Shown one piece after another: positions 49,344 through 59,395 of a stretch of 64,000 nucleotides of DNA; position 1 is the first letter of the stretch, and each line of letters opens with the position of its first letter. The position numbers and the translations under genes were made by a program. The DNA comes from Cupriavidus phytohabitans (GTDB lineage Bacteria; Pseudomonadota; Gammaproteobacteria; Burkholderiales; Burkholderiaceae). The notes below the pieces were generated by a model that worked only from the letters and a program-made list of their open reading frames with translations, did not search any database and was not told where the DNA came from. The stretch lies in assembly GCF_000426345.1 (NCBI RefSeq), contig NZ_AUFE01000025.1, forward strand, positions 29,284 to 93,283, read 5' to 3'.

Positions 49344-50516
49344 ATGATCCGCGACACCGCCCGCATGCAAGCCCTGCTTGCCGACCTCCGCCAGTTCGTC
49401 CTCAACACCTGCATTCCGCTCGAAGCCGACATCGACCGCGACGACGTCATCCCTGAACCGGTGGTCGACGCCATGCGACAACTCGGATTATTCGGACACA
49501 GCATTCCCGAAGCCTACGGCGGCGCGGGTCTGACCTCTGAAGAACTGACGCTCGTCAACATCGAAGTCTCGCAGGCCGCCACCGTCTTCCGTGCGCGCTT
49601 TGGCGGCAACACCGGCATCGCCTCCGAGTCGCTGGTCGTCGACGGCACCGAAGCGCAGAAGACGCGCTACCTGCCGCGGCTTGCATCGGGCGAGCTGACC
49701 GGCTGCTTCGCGCTGACCGAGCCAGAAGCCGGATCCGACGCCACCTCGCTGCAGACGTCGGCGCGGCGCGACGGTGACCATTACGTGCTGAACGGCAGCA
49801 AGTGCTTCATCACCAACGCGCCGATCGCCGACCTGTTCACCGTGTTCGCCCGCACCGACCCGGATATCTCCGGCGCGCATGGCATCAGCGCCTTCCTGGT
49901 CGAACGCGGCACGCCCGGCATCAGCACCGGCGAACCCGAACGCAAGATGGGCCAGCACGGCTCCCCGGTGGGCGACGTTTACCTGCAGGACTGCCGCGTG
50001 CCGGCCACCGCCATCGTCGGCGGCCAGCCTGGCGTCGGCTTCAAGACAGCGATGAAGGCGCTCAACAAGCAGCGCATCAACCTGGCCGGCCTGTGCATCG
50101 GCCCTGCCATCCGCCTGGTGGACGAGATGGTGCGCTACGCCAGCCAGCGGCGCCAGTTCGGCAAGCCGATCGCCGATTACCAGCTGGTCCAGCAAATGAT
50201 TGCCGACAGCAATACCGATATCCACGCCGCGCGCGCGCTGGTACTGGAAACCGCCCGCCGCCGCGACAACGGCGAGGACGTGACCATGGAGGCATCGATG
50301 TGCAAGCTGTTCGCCTCTGAAATGTGCGGTCGCGTGGCGGATCGCGCGGTGCAGATTTTTGGCGGCAGCGGCTATATGGCGCGTACGGTGGCGGAGCGGT
50401 TTTATCGCGACGTGCGCCTGTTCCGCTTGTATGAGGGGACCACGCAGATCCACCAGCTGAATATTGCCAAGCGGACGATGCAGGCGCGGGAGGGGGTGTT
50501 GGGACACGTGGGATAA
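49344..50516 (+). CDS. Acyl-CoA dehydrogenase
   Basis: The 390-residue FAD enzyme oxidises acyl-CoA to 2-enoyl-CoA with electrons passed to ETF. Motifs include CFALTEPEAGSDATSLQT, GSKCFITNAPIADLFTVFART, and MARTVAERFYRDVRLFRLYEGTTQIHQL, which carries the catalytic Glu. Length is normal. It begins 75 bases after the Bug receptor stop and probably shares its transcript. Chain-length or branched specificity is not clear. Confidence 0.93.
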   Translation: MIRDTARMQALLADLRQFVLNTCIPLEADIDRDDVIPEPVVDAMRQLGLFGHSIPEAYGGAGLTSEELTLVNIEVSQAATVFRARFGGNTGIASESLVVDGTEAQKTRYLPRLASGELTGCFALTEPEAGSDATSLQTSARRDGDHYVLNGSKCFITNAPIADLFTVFARTDPDISGAHGISAFLVERGTPGISTGEPERKMGQHGSPVGDVYLQDCRVPATAIVGGQPGVGFKTAMKALNKQRINLAGLCIGPAIRLVDEMVRYASQRRQFGKPIADYQLVQQMIADSNTDIHAARALVLETARRRDNGEDVTMEASMCKLFASEMCGRVADRAVQIFGGSGYMARTVAERFYRDVRLFRLYEGTTQIHQLNIAKRTMQAREGVLGHVG

Positions 50517-50592
50517 CGACGCAAGGCGTCCACCGACGAAATGGATTCCTGTGGGCAATAATGATCGTGTCCGACTTCCCACCGAGACCACC

Positions 50593-51096
50593 ATGCCCGC
50601 ACCATTGATCCACTCGGCACGCCTCGCCCTGATTCCCTTCTCCGGCGCCGATGCCGACGAAGTCTGGCCTTGCATCACTCCAACCCTGGCCCGCTACATG
50701 GAATGGGAACCCGCCCCCTCGCCGGCGGCATTCCGCGACGTCTGGCAAGCCTGGCTGTCGGCCATGGACGACGGATCGGATTTTATCTTTACCATCCGCC
50801 GGGCCAGCGATGGCCATTTCCTGGGACTGGCCGGGCTGCTACACGCCGATACGCCGGCACCGGAATTTGGTATCTGGATCAGGGAAGACGCCCACGGCCA
50901 TGGCTATGGCATGGAGGCCGTGCTGGCGGTGAAGGACTGGGCCATGGCCGCACTGCAGCCGTTACGGTTCATCTATCAGGTGGCGGAAGAGAATTGGGCG
51001 AGCCGGCGGATTCCGGAGGCGATGGGCGGCGTGGTAGTGGACAGCCAGCCTGCGCCGAAGTATGTGCGCGTGATCTATGAAGTGCCAGCACGGTGA
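50593..51096 (+). CDS. GNAT-family N-acetyltransferase
   Basis: The 167-residue protein starts MPAPLIHSARLALIPFSGAD like RimJ/RimL-type acetyltransferases and has IWIREDAHGHGYGMEAVLAVKDWA, where the HGHGYG loop fits acetyl-CoA binding. It transfers acetyl groups to an amine or protein N-terminus, and the target is unknown. The start was taken at 50593, the beginning of this pattern. It converges on the enoyl-CoA hydratase gene. Confidence 0.83.
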   Translation: MPAPLIHSARLALIPFSGADADEVWPCITPTLARYMEWEPAPSPAAFRDVWQAWLSAMDDGSDFIFTIRRASDGHFLGLAGLLHADTPAPEFGIWIREDAHGHGYGMEAVLAVKDWAMAALQPLRFIYQVAEENWASRRIPEAMGGVVVDSQPAPKYVRVIYEVPAR

Positions 51097-51199
51097 TGCA
51101 GGCACGCTGCCGCATACCGCCGGGGCGGCGGAACCCGCTTCACGGTAAGCGGCAATGGCCCGACGCGAACCGTCATTCGCGCCGGGCCATCCAGAACAT

Positions 51200-52045
51200 C
51201 TAACGCCCCTTCCACTCCGGCGGCCGCCGTCCCACAAACGCCTCTACCCCTTCCCGGAAATCTTCGCTCCCATAGCAAAGGCGCACGAGATCATCGGTAT
51301 CGGCCACCGCCTCCACGGTCTGCCGCCGCAACGCCTCCTTGACGACCGTTTGCGTAACCGGCGCCAGCGCGGCGAGCCGGTTGCATAGCGCGGCAACTTC
51401 GCTCTCGATCAACTCGGCCGCATAGACGCCTTCCAGAAATCCGCACGCCAGCGCCGCATCGGCATCCAGGATCTGCGCCAGCAGCAGCATGCGCCGCACC
51501 GGCTGCAAACCCCACGCCGCGCGCAGCTTGGCGAGGTTCAGCGCCGACAGCGTGTTGCCGAGCGTCCTGGCGATCGGCACGCCGAAGCGGGCCTTGGGCG
51601 TCGCCACGCGGAAATCGCAGGCGGTCGCGATGGCCAGCCCGCCGCCCACCGCCCAGCCCTCGATGACGGCCACGGTCGGCATCGGCAGCTGTTCGACAAG
51701 GCGGACGCCCTCGTCGATGCGCGCTTCGTAGGCCACCCCGTCATCGCCGCTCGAAAATCGCCGGAACTGCGCGATATCAGTGCCCGCGACAAAGGCCTCC
51801 CCGCCCTCGCCGCGCAGCACCACCACGCGCACGCCCGCGCCGCCATCCGCCGCCAGCTTGCGGCAGTGCGTGGCGAGCTGCTCGTACATCGCCCATGTCA
51901 TCGCATTGCGCGCGGCCGGGCGGTCGAACGTCAGCGTCGCGACCTGTCCCTGCACCGTGAGCCTGACTTGCCCGTCGCTGCCAGCGCCGGCGTCGCGCTG
52001 GCTCGACTCGGATTGGCCGCCTCCCGGCGGCAGCGTGGCGCTCAT
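51200..52045 (-). CDS. Enoyl-CoA hydratase/isomerase (crotonase family)
   Basis: The 281-residue protein shows ATLTFDRPAARNAMTWAMYEQL, the oxyanion-hole segment GGEAFVAGTDIAQF, and EGWAVGGGLAIATACDFRVAT. Crotonases hydrate or isomerise acyl-CoA double bonds. The exact reaction is not fixed by sequence. The ATG at 52045 overlaps the CoA-transferase stop (ATGA), so the two are coupled. A Bug receptor and a LysR gene lie upstream in the same direction. Confidence 0.88.
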   Translation of the reverse strand: MSATLPPGGGQSESSQRDAGAGSDGQVRLTVQGQVATLTFDRPAARNAMTWAMYEQLATHCRKLAADGGAGVRVVVLRGEGGEAFVAGTDIAQFRRFSSGDDGVAYEARIDEGVRLVEQLPMPTVAVIEGWAVGGGLAIATACDFRVATPKARFGVPIARTLGNTLSALNLAKLRAAWGLQPVRRMLLLAQILDADAALACGFLEGVYAAELIESEVAALCNRLAALAPVTQTVVKEALRRQTVEAVADTDDLVRLCYGSEDFREGVEAFVGRRPPEWKGR

Positions 52046-53277
52046 GCGCCGAACGCGCCGGCCGCCGCCAGCGACTGCTGTTCGTCCTTCGACAGTCCCA
52101 GCTCGGCGAGGATCTCTTCCGTATGCTGGCCCAGCAGTGGCGGCGGGCGCCGTACCTGCTGCGGCGTGCCGCCCATCTTGACCGCGAAGCCGATGTTGGG
52201 CACCTTGCCCTCGATCGGATGATCGATCTCGATGCGCATCTGGCGATGGCGGCCGTGCTCGCTGTCGAAGGCCTGCGGGTAAGTCAGGATCGGGCCGGCC
52301 GGGATGCCGACTTCGAGCAGCCGCTCGATCCAGTAGTCGCTGGTCTGCGTGGCGAAGCTTTCCTCCAGCGCGGCGATCAGCGCCTGCCGGTTCGCGAGCC
52401 GCAGCGACACAGTGGCAAAGCGCTCGTCCTTGAGCAGGTCTTGCCGGTCCAGCGTATTGCACAGCAACTGCCACAGCTTCTGGTTGGTGGCGCCCATGAC
52501 GAAGTAGCCGTCGGCGGCCTTCATCGCCTGGTACGGCGCGCTCATGCGGTTGGCGGTGCCCAGCGGCTCGGGCTCACGGCCCGTGCCCCAGTACTCGCAG
52601 GTGTCCCACACCGAGAACGCCAGCGCGGAGTCAAACAGCGACGCATCGACATACTGCCCCTTCCCCGTCTCCCTGGCGCCGATGTAGGCGGACAGCATGC
52701 CGTAGGTCGCGAACAGCGCGCAGCCGATATCGGCCACCGGCACGCCCGCCTTCACCGGCGCGCCGCCCGGGTAGCCGGTCACGCTCATCACGCCAGACAT
52801 CGCCTGCGCCATCAGGTCGAAGCCCGGCCGCGTAGCCCACGGCCCGCTCTGGCCGAAGCCCGAGATGCTGCAGTAGACCAGCTTCGGGTTGATCTTGCTG
52901 AGCGTCTCGTAATCGATGCCCAGGCGCTTCATCACGCCGGGACGGTAGTTCTCTACCAGGATGTCAGCGGTTTCCGCCAGGCGATAGAGCACCTCGCGGC
53001 CGGAGTCGGTCTTCAGGTCCAGCGTGACGCTGCGCTTGTTGCGGTTCATGTTGAGGAAGCCCATGCTGTCCGGGCCCTTCATCTTGAACCCCATCGAGCC
53101 GCGCGTCTGGTCCCCGCCCTCGGGCGGTTCGATCTTGATCACGTCGGCGCCGAGGTCGGCCAGCAGCATGCAGGCATAGGGCCCGGCCATGACCTGGCTG
53201 ACGTCGAGCACCCGCACGCCGGCCAGCGGCAGTCGGGATGCAGGGGCTTGTTCGCGGGAATCGCTGAAATCTGTCAT
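52042..53277 (-). CDS. CaiB/BaiF family CoA-transferase (class III)
   Basis: The 411-residue enzyme has LPLAGVRVLDVSQVMAGPYACMLLADLGADVIKIEPPEGGDQ, MNRNKRSVTLDLKTDSGREVL and the catalytic DILVENYRPGVMKRLG. GFGQSGPWATRPGFDLMAQA is also typical. AGGAAG precedes the ATG at 53277. It is read with the enoyl-CoA hydratase and after the Bug gene, fitting a carboxylate activation and degradation unit. The specific acid is unknown. Confidence 0.9.
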   Translation of the reverse strand: MTDFSDSREQAPASRLPLAGVRVLDVSQVMAGPYACMLLADLGADVIKIEPPEGGDQTRGSMGFKMKGPDSMGFLNMNRNKRSVTLDLKTDSGREVLYRLAETADILVENYRPGVMKRLGIDYETLSKINPKLVYCSISGFGQSGPWATRPGFDLMAQAMSGVMSVTGYPGGAPVKAGVPVADIGCALFATYGMLSAYIGARETGKGQYVDASLFDSALAFSVWDTCEYWGTGREPEPLGTANRMSAPYQAMKAADGYFVMGATNQKLWQLLCNTLDRQDLLKDERFATVSLRLANRQALIAALEESFATQTSDYWIERLLEVGIPAGPILTYPQAFDSEHGRHRQMRIEIDHPIEGKVPNIGFAVKMGGTPQQVRRPPPLLGQHTEEILAELGLSKDEQQSLAAAGAFGA

Positions 53278-53350
53278 GGGGTGCTTCCTGGGAAATTCGG
53301 TAAGGCGGCGTACTCGGGTGCGGCGACCATCAGCCATCAGCGTTCGGCCC

Positions 53351-54319
53351 TCAGCTTTCAGCCTTCACGCCCGCGTCTTTCACGACCTTGGCCCACTTGG
53401 TGGATTCGGAGGCGATAAAGGCTGCGAACTGCTGGTTCGATCCGCCGGAATCCTCGGCGCCGAAGCTCTTCAGCCGCTCGACAACATCCGGCATGGCCAG
53501 CACCCGGTTCACGTCCGCGTTCATGCGCTGCGCCAGCGCCGCGGGCATGCCCTTCGGGCCCACCAGCCCGTACCACGACGCGGCGTCCAGGCCGGCGAAG
53601 CCCGACTCCGCCAGCGTCGGCACATTGGGATGGCTGGCCGCGCGCTTCAGGCGGGTCTGCGCGATGGCAATCACCTTGCCCTGCTGAATGAACGGCGTGG
53701 CGGCGGTCATCGTGTCGAAGGCATAGTCGATCTGCCCGCCCATCAGGTCCGCCACCAGCGGACCCGAGCCCTTGTACGGCACGTGCACCACATCGATCCT
53801 GGCTTGCATCCGGAACAGCTCCAGCGCCAGATGCTGCGCCGAGCCGATGCCGGACGAACCGAAGGAAATCTTGCCCGGGTTCTTCCGGCACAGCGCCACG
53901 ATGTCCGAAACCGTCCGCACCTTCTGTTCCGGACGGCAGGTCAGCATATTGGGCGTGACGCCCACCATCGAAATCGGCGTGAAATCCGCGCGCGGGTCGT
54001 ACTTGACGTCCAGCAGCGCCGGGGCGATTGCATGGCTGTTGACATGCGCCATCAGCAGCGTGGCGCCATCCGGCGGCTGCTTGGCCACATAGGCCGCGGC
54101 GATCGCGCCGGTGGCACCGGGCTTGTTCTCCACCACCACGCTGGTGTTCCACATGACCCCGAGCTTCTGCCCGATCACGCGCGCCAGCACGTCCGTGCCG
54201 CCGCCGGGGGCAAAGCCCACGACGATGCGCACCGGCCCTTGCACGTCAGCGGCGGCGCGCGCCAGGCCGGGCATCGCCAGTCCGGCCGCCGCGGCCAGGA
54301 TGAATTGTCTGCGCTGCAT
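53351..54319 (-). CDS. Bug-family (TctC) tripartite tricarboxylate receptor
   Basis: The 322-residue protein has a twin-arginine-like leader (MQRRQFILAAAAG) cleaved near ARA, then VRIVVGFAPGGGTDVLARVIGQKLG, SVVVENKPGATGAIAAAYVA and VHVPYKGSGPLVADLMGGQ, all Bug hallmarks. It binds a small carboxylate in the periplasm. It precedes the CoA-transferase and enoyl-CoA hydratase, which are likely to act on what it captures. Confidence 0.9.
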   Translation of the reverse strand: MQRRQFILAAAAGLAMPGLARAAADVQGPVRIVVGFAPGGGTDVLARVIGQKLGVMWNTSVVVENKPGATGAIAAAYVAKQPPDGATLLMAHVNSHAIAPALLDVKYDPRADFTPISMVGVTPNMLTCRPEQKVRTVSDIVALCRKNPGKISFGSSGIGSAQHLALELFRMQARIDVVHVPYKGSGPLVADLMGGQIDYAFDTMTAATPFIQQGKVIAIAQTRLKRAASHPNVPTLAESGFAGLDAASWYGLVGPKGMPAALAQRMNADVNRVLAMPDVVERLKSFGAEDSGGSNQQFAAFIASESTKWAKVVKDAGVKAES

Positions 54320-54385
54320 TGCGTGTCTCCGTAGTACGAATCGTTATGGAGCCATCATCCGCAATGCGCGCGCCGCGGGCTATCG

Positions 54386-55324
54386 CTATTTTTGGGATTC
54401 TGGTTTCGCGTTTTGCGCAAGCACTTCCAGCACGCTGAGCGCGGCGGAGGAAAGTGCGCCATGGGGCCGGTGGCAAAGCACGAATTGCCGTTTCGCCCAA
54501 GGCTCGGCAATGGGCAATCGCACGAAGCGGCTACCGGCTGCGACCTCGCCGGCGATCGCCTCCGGCATGACCCCGGCGCCCAGGTTCTGCGCCACCAGGG
54601 CCGCGATGCTGTCGAAGCCGCCGACCCGCATGCGCATATGGAGCACGCGGCCGGCTTCCTCCGCCAGACGCTCCAGGCCGATCGAGATGGCCGAGCTTTC
54701 GCCGAGGACGATCAGGTCGCAGTCCAGCACATCCTCGGTCGTGACCTGTTTGCGCCGCGCCAGCGCATGGCCGCGCGCCACCACCAGGACCAGCCGGTCA
54801 TCGCGATACGGCTCGGTCGGCAGGTCGATCACGCCCAGGCTGCCTTCATAGATGCCGATGTCCACGGTGCCCCGGCGCAACGACTGCTGGACTTCCTGGC
54901 TGTTCATTTCCTGCAGGTCGATGCGGACACCGGGGCAGGTGGTGTTGCAGCGCTGGATGTCGAAGGGAAGGAACTGGATGACCGCCGATTTCGGCGCCGC
55001 CACCCGCACCACGCCCAGGTCGCCGCCGACGAAAGAGGCGGCATCGTCCTGCATGCGCTGGACGGTATAGGTGATGCCGCGGGCGTGGGCCAGCAGTGCG
55101 CGGCCGGCTTCGGTCAGGGCCATGCCGTGCGGGAGGCGTTCAAAGACGGAGACGCCGAGCTGGGATTCGAGTTCGAGGATGCGTCTGGAGGCCGCTGCGG
55201 CCGCCAGATGCACCCGTTCCGCGCCGCGGGTGATGCTGCCCTGGTCGGCTACGGCGATGAAGAGCTGGATCGTGGTCAGGTCGAAATGCAGGCGCGGCGC
55301 GCGGATGGGTGCGGAGGACGTCAC
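54386..55324 (-). CDS. LysR-family transcriptional regulator
   Basis: The 312-residue protein has LTTIQLFIAVADQGSITRGAERVHLAAAAASRRILELESQLG as the helix-turn-helix region and an effector domain with VAAPKSAVIQFLPFDIQ and FVRLPIAEPWAKRQFVL. It starts at a GTG (55324). It is in line with the Bug/CoA-transferase/hydratase genes, 66 bases upstream of the Bug gene, so it could be co-transcribed with or regulate them. Confidence 0.88.
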   Translation of the reverse strand: MTSSAPIRAPRLHFDLTTIQLFIAVADQGSITRGAERVHLAAAAASRRILELESQLGVSVFERLPHGMALTEAGRALLAHARGITYTVQRMQDDAASFVGGDLGVVRVAAPKSAVIQFLPFDIQRCNTTCPGVRIDLQEMNSQEVQQSLRRGTVDIGIYEGSLGVIDLPTEPYRDDRLVLVVARGHALARRKQVTTEDVLDCDLIVLGESSAISIGLERLAEEAGRVLHMRMRVGGFDSIAALVAQNLGAGVMPEAIAGEVAAGSRFVRLPIAEPWAKRQFVLCHRPHGALSSAALSVLEVLAQNAKPESQK

Positions 55325-55591
55325 GATGGTCGGCGCTAAGTGGGCGTCGTTGGGGGCGAGCTACCGTTCGAGCGCAAGGAATCCGGTTTCGAAGTGCCTT
55401 GGAATGCTCTACCGCAGGCTGCGCCATTCTCCACTCATGAAGCGGTGTCAGCAAGCGGGATTCTCCCGCGAAACCGTGCCGGGTATCAGGCAGGGCCGGC
55501 GAGCAAACGGCGATTCGGGGTTGCCCCCGCTGCCCGCGTGTTGCCGGACGGGGGTCTTTGTACGGTTTTGTATTACGCCCCGCCAACGCAG

Positions 55592-56554
55592 TCAGTCGTA
55601 TCCAGCTCCCCGCGACACCCCGCCCAGCGAAAGCAACTCCATCCGCGCAATATCGAAGCGAGCACACTCTGCCTTGAGCCACGAAGAGAAAATGGTCACG
55701 CGGCGGTCCTCCGGATTACGAGAAAGCAGCATGTAGCGCGCCGGCGCGCGTACATGCTTGCCGAAGACATCCACCAGCCGTCCGCTCCTGAGCTCGTCAT
55801 AGACCAACGCCGTACGTCCCATCGCCACCCCCTGGTGGTTCAGCGCCGCGCTGATCGCAAGGCTCGACAGATTGAATTGCGGCCCCTCCAGCTGCGCAAT
55901 CCATGCCGGGTGAAAGGCCTCAAGCCATGTGCGCCATTCCACGAACTCGGCTGCGCCGACCCACGGCGATGCGTCATGCAGCAACACGACGCCGTCGAGC
56001 GACACCCCGCCAGATAGCCCAGGGTGCTGGGCGAGGTACTCGGGCGTGGCCACCGGAATCAGGAACTCGTCTAGCAATACGTCGGCATGCATTTGGCTGT
56101 AGCGGACCGGGTCATAACGCACTGCCACGTCAATGTCTTCCGCCTCCATCGATTGCCTGTCCAGGGCCTGGAACTCGGCTTTCAGGCGCACGGACACGTC
56201 CGGCTGCTCGCGGTGGAACTCGGTCAGGCGCGGCATCAGCCATTGCAGCGCAAACGACGGCAGGCAATTGACCTGCAACGGCGCGTTTGGCAGGCCGAGT
56301 CGCTGGATGGTCTGCTGGATGTCTTGCAGTGCGCGCGTAGTCGTCTCGAACAGCGCCTCGCCCTTTGGCGTCAGTTTCAGGTTGCGCGGCTGCCGCACGA
56401 AGAGCATGTAGCCGAGGCGATCTTCCAGATGGCGTATCTGCTGGCTCACCGCGCTTTGGGTGAGGCTCAGCGATTCGGCGGCCTTCGTGAAGCTCAGCAG
56501 GCGTCCCGCGGCTTCGAAACACCGCAGCGCGCCGAGAACGGAGGAGTCGAGCAT
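55592..56554 (-). CDS. LysR-family regulator (GcvA/DsdC-like)
   Basis: The 320-residue protein begins [42 protein letters not shown], close to the GcvA/DsdC group, and has a normal effector domain. It is divergent from dsdA. A perfect ATTAGCC-T-GGCTAAT palindrome lies five bases upstream of its start codon. By gene order it probably senses D-serine or a related amino acid and activates the dsdA/transporter/peptidase set (inference). Confidence 0.89.
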   Translation of the reverse strand: MLDSSVLGALRCFEAAGRLLSFTKAAESLSLTQSAVSQQIRHLEDRLGYMLFVRQPRNLKLTPKGEALFETTTRALQDIQQTIQRLGLPNAPLQVNCLPSFALQWLMPRLTEFHREQPDVSVRLKAEFQALDRQSMEAEDIDVAVRYDPVRYSQMHADVLLDEFLIPVATPEYLAQHPGLSGGVSLDGVVLLHDASPWVGAAEFVEWRTWLEAFHPAWIAQLEGPQFNLSSLAISAALNHQGVAMGRTALVYDELRSGRLVDVFGKHVRAPARYMLLSRNPEDRRVTIFSSWLKAECARFDIARMELLSLGGVSRGAGYD

Positions 56555-56558
56555 TTGG

Positions 56559-56573
56559 ATTAGCCTGGCTAAT
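56559..56573. promoter_or_regulatory. LysR-type operator palindrome upstream of dsdA
   Basis: ATTAGCCTGGCTAAT has perfect 7-base arms around one central base and fits T-N11-A. It lies between the divergent regulator and dsdA, next to the regulator start. Confidence 0.6.
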
Positions 56574-56658
56574 ACATACGTTAGAAACCATCGCTATTCT
56601 TGCACGGCTGCAGCGCCTACGATCATGGCTCATAAGGCATTCCTCGGAAAACGACTTG

Positions 56659-57999
56659 ATGACCACCCTGCCGCTGCCCACAGAACTATTAGCACGACTT
56701 CAATCGAAACGACCGCTGCTTTGGCTGAATCCGAGGCTGGGACAACCCCTGCCGGCTTCCGCCCCATCGACAGAACTGATCGAGGCAGCTGAGGCACGTC
56801 TTGCGCGCTGCGCACCGCTCATGGCAACGCTGTTTCCCGAACTGGCGCCAAGCCATGGGCAAGTGGAATCGCAACTAATGCCTGCCACCGCGCTCCAGCA
56901 CGCGCTCATTGGCAACGATGGCGCCGAGGGCGCCTGGTTCATCAAGCGAGACGACGAACTGCCGATTGCCGGCTCCATCAAGGCTCGCGGCGGCTTTCAT
57001 GAAGTGCTGGCGATTGCCGAGTCCATCGCGATCGAGCATGGCATCCTCGACCCCGACGGTGACCGCCGCGTGCTCGCGACGGCGGAAGCGCGCGCGCTGT
57101 TCTCGCAATACTCGGTGACGGTCGGCAGCACCGGCAACCTCGGCCTGAGCATCGGCGTCATGGCGGCTGCGCTCGGGTTCGATGCGGTTGTGCATATGTC
57201 CGCGGACGCCAAGGCGTGGAAGAAGGACCGCCTGCGCAAGCGCGGCGTGCGCGTCGTGGAACATGAGGGCGACTACGCGGAAGCTGTTGCAGCAGGCCGG
57301 GAGCAGGCGTTGGCGGCGCCGCGCTGCCATTTCGTTGATGACGAACGCTCCGCCCTGCTCTTCTTTGGGTACGCCGCCGCGGCACGTCACCTTGCGCGCC
57401 AGTTGGCCGAAGCCGGCCGCGTGGTGGATGCCGCCCATCCGCTCTTCGTCTATCTCCCCTGCGGCGTCGGCGGCGCCCCCGGTGGCATCACTTACGGGCT
57501 CAAGGCACTGTTCGGCGAACATGTGCACTGCTTCTTTGCCGAGCCCGTGGCCTCGCCGTGCATACTGGTGCAGTTGGCCTCGGGTGCGGACTCGCCCGTA
57601 TCCGTCTACGACATTGGCCTGGATAACCGGACCGATGCCGATGGCCTCGCAGTCGGCCAGGCATCCCATCTGGTCAGCCCGTTGATGGCTTCCCAGCTCG
57701 CCGGCGTGTTCACCGTCCCCGACGATCAGCTCTACGTTCATTTGCTCGCGCTCAAGAGGTCGATGGGCGTGGAAGTCGAGCCGTCGGCGGCGGCTGGCAT
57801 CGGAGGCCCGGGCTGGCTACGGGACTCGCCCGAAGGTCAGGCATATGTGCGCGATCACGGGCTCGACATGCGCGATGCAACGCATGTGATCTGGGCTACC
57901 GGCGGCTCGCTTGTTCCGCCCGAAGAACTTCGCCGGTTTCAGGATTACGCGGCGACGCTGGCCGGCGATGCGTCCGGTGCGATGCAACAGGTAGCCTGA
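56659..57999 (+). CDS. dsdA: D-serine dehydratase (PLP-dependent)
   Basis: DsdA converts D-serine to pyruvate and ammonia, using pyridoxal phosphate. The 446-residue product contains [24 protein letters not shown], with the PLP Lys at about 108, [19 protein letters not shown] and a glycine-rich phosphate loop (GVGGAPGGI). The ATG at 56659 is chosen over a TTG one codon earlier. The divergent LysR gene and the following transporter and M81 peptidase suggest degradation of a D- or hydroxy-amino acid, perhaps not only D-serine. Confidence 0.93.
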   Translation: MTTLPLPTELLARLQSKRPLLWLNPRLGQPLPASAPSTELIEAAEARLARCAPLMATLFPELAPSHGQVESQLMPATALQHALIGNDGAEGAWFIKRDDELPIAGSIKARGGFHEVLAIAESIAIEHGILDPDGDRRVLATAEARALFSQYSVTVGSTGNLGLSIGVMAAALGFDAVVHMSADAKAWKKDRLRKRGVRVVEHEGDYAEAVAAGREQALAAPRCHFVDDERSALLFFGYAAAARHLARQLAEAGRVVDAAHPLFVYLPCGVGGAPGGITYGLKALFGEHVHCFFAEPVASPCILVQLASGADSPVSVYDIGLDNRTDADGLAVGQASHLVSPLMASQLAGVFTVPDDQLYVHLLALKRSMGVEVEPSAAAGIGGPGWLRDSPEGQAYVRDHGLDMRDATHVIWATGGSLVPPEELRRFQDYAATLAGDASGAMQQVA

Positions 58000-58041
58000 C
58001 CCTTTCATCGTCGCCCCCAATAAAAACAAGGAGCCACTTTC

Positions 58042-59361
58042 ATGGAGCATCACGCCACGCTTTCGCCCGATGTTCAGAGCCGGCCTGACACCTACGCATT
58101 CGCAGACGCCACCTACCGCAAGGTCGCCCTGCGCTTCATCCCGTTCCTGATGCTGTGCTACGTCGTCGCGTATCTCGACCGCGTGAACATCGGCATTGCC
58201 AAACTCAGCATGCTGTCCGACCTGCAATTCAGCGAGGCGGCCTATGGGCTCGGCGCAGGGCTGTTCTTTATCGGCTACATGCTGTTCGAGGTACCGAGCA
58301 ACCTCATCATGCATCGTGTCGGCGCGCGACGCTGGATTGCCCGGATCATGATCTCGTGGGGCCTGCTCTCGGGCGTCATGGCATTTGTCACGACGCCGTG
58401 GCAGTTCTACACGGTGCGCTTCCTGCTCGGCGTCGCCGAAGCCGGCTTCTACCCCGGCGTGATCCTCTACCTGACCTACTGGTTTCCGAATCGGCGCCGC
58501 GCCAAGGTCACGGCCATCTTTCAGGCGGGTATTCCCATCGCCGGCCTGCTCGGCAGCCCTTTGTCAGGCTGGATCCTGGAACGCTTTCACCTGGTAGGAG
58601 GTCACGCCGGCTGGCAATGGGTGTTCGTGCTCGAAGCCCTGCCAACGCTCCCGCTGGCCATCGGCGTGCTGTGGATCCTGACGGATCGCGTCAAGGACGC
58701 CAAATGGCTGACGCCGGCGCAACGCCAGTTGATCGAGAACGATATCGCGCAGGATGACCATGGCCGGGAGCACATGCCGCTGACCGGCATTCTGCGCGAC
58801 ATGCGGATATGCAAGATCATCCTGATGACATTTCCGGCGATGATGGCGTTGTACACGCTCGGCTTTTACCTGCCCACGCTGATCAAGGACGCAGGGGCGG
58901 TCAGTGGCGTGCAGATCGGCCTGCTCAGCGCAATTCCGTATTGCGTGGCCGTGGTAGCCATGGTGCTGGTGGGGCGGAGTTCGGATCGGCATGGAGAGCG
59001 TCGCTGGCACCTTGCCGGCATCATGCTGGTGGGCGCCTTTGGGCTCGTGGCGAGCGTATTCGCGGGACAGAACCTTGTACTCGCCGTGATCTCGCTGTCG
59101 ATCGCGGCGGCGGGGATCATCAGCTTCTCGCCGATCATGTGGACGTTGCCGACGGCATTCCTGGGCGGGGCGACGGCCGCGGCGTGCATCGGCGCGATCA
59201 ACAGCCTGGCGAATCTCGGCGGCTTCGTCAGCCCGTACCTGATCGGCTGGATCCGCGACACGTACCACAGCACCGCGCCCGCCATCTTCATCATCGCCGG
59301 TGCACTTGTCGCCGGCGCCCTGATCGCCCTAAGCTTTGATCCAAAGAAGGTCAATCGCTGA
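58042..59361 (+). CDS. MFS transporter, anion:cation symporter type
   Basis: The 439-residue protein has 12 hydrophobic spans and the ACS-type pattern LDRVNIGIAKLSMLSDL, LGAGLFFIGYMLFEVPSNLIMHRVGARRWI and GVAEAGFYPGVILYLTYWFP. Family members import organic anions such as galactonate, phthalate or tartrate by proton symport. It starts 42 bases after dsdA in the same direction and precedes the M81 gene, so it probably imports the substrate of these enzymes. Substrate identity is unknown. Confidence 0.9.
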   Translation: MEHHATLSPDVQSRPDTYAFADATYRKVALRFIPFLMLCYVVAYLDRVNIGIAKLSMLSDLQFSEAAYGLGAGLFFIGYMLFEVPSNLIMHRVGARRWIARIMISWGLLSGVMAFVTTPWQFYTVRFLLGVAEAGFYPGVILYLTYWFPNRRRAKVTAIFQAGIPIAGLLGSPLSGWILERFHLVGGHAGWQWVFVLEALPTLPLAIGVLWILTDRVKDAKWLTPAQRQLIENDIAQDDHGREHMPLTGILRDMRICKIILMTFPAMMALYTLGFYLPTLIKDAGAVSGVQIGLLSAIPYCVAVVAMVLVGRSSDRHGERRWHLAGIMLVGAFGLVASVFAGQNLVLAVISLSIAAAGIISFSPIMWTLPTAFLGGATAAACIGAINSLANLGGFVSPYLIGWIRDTYHSTAPAIFIIAGALVAGALIALSFDPKKVNR

Positions 59362-59395
59362 TCGCGCGCAAAACCTACATCCCGGAGGCATTCCC

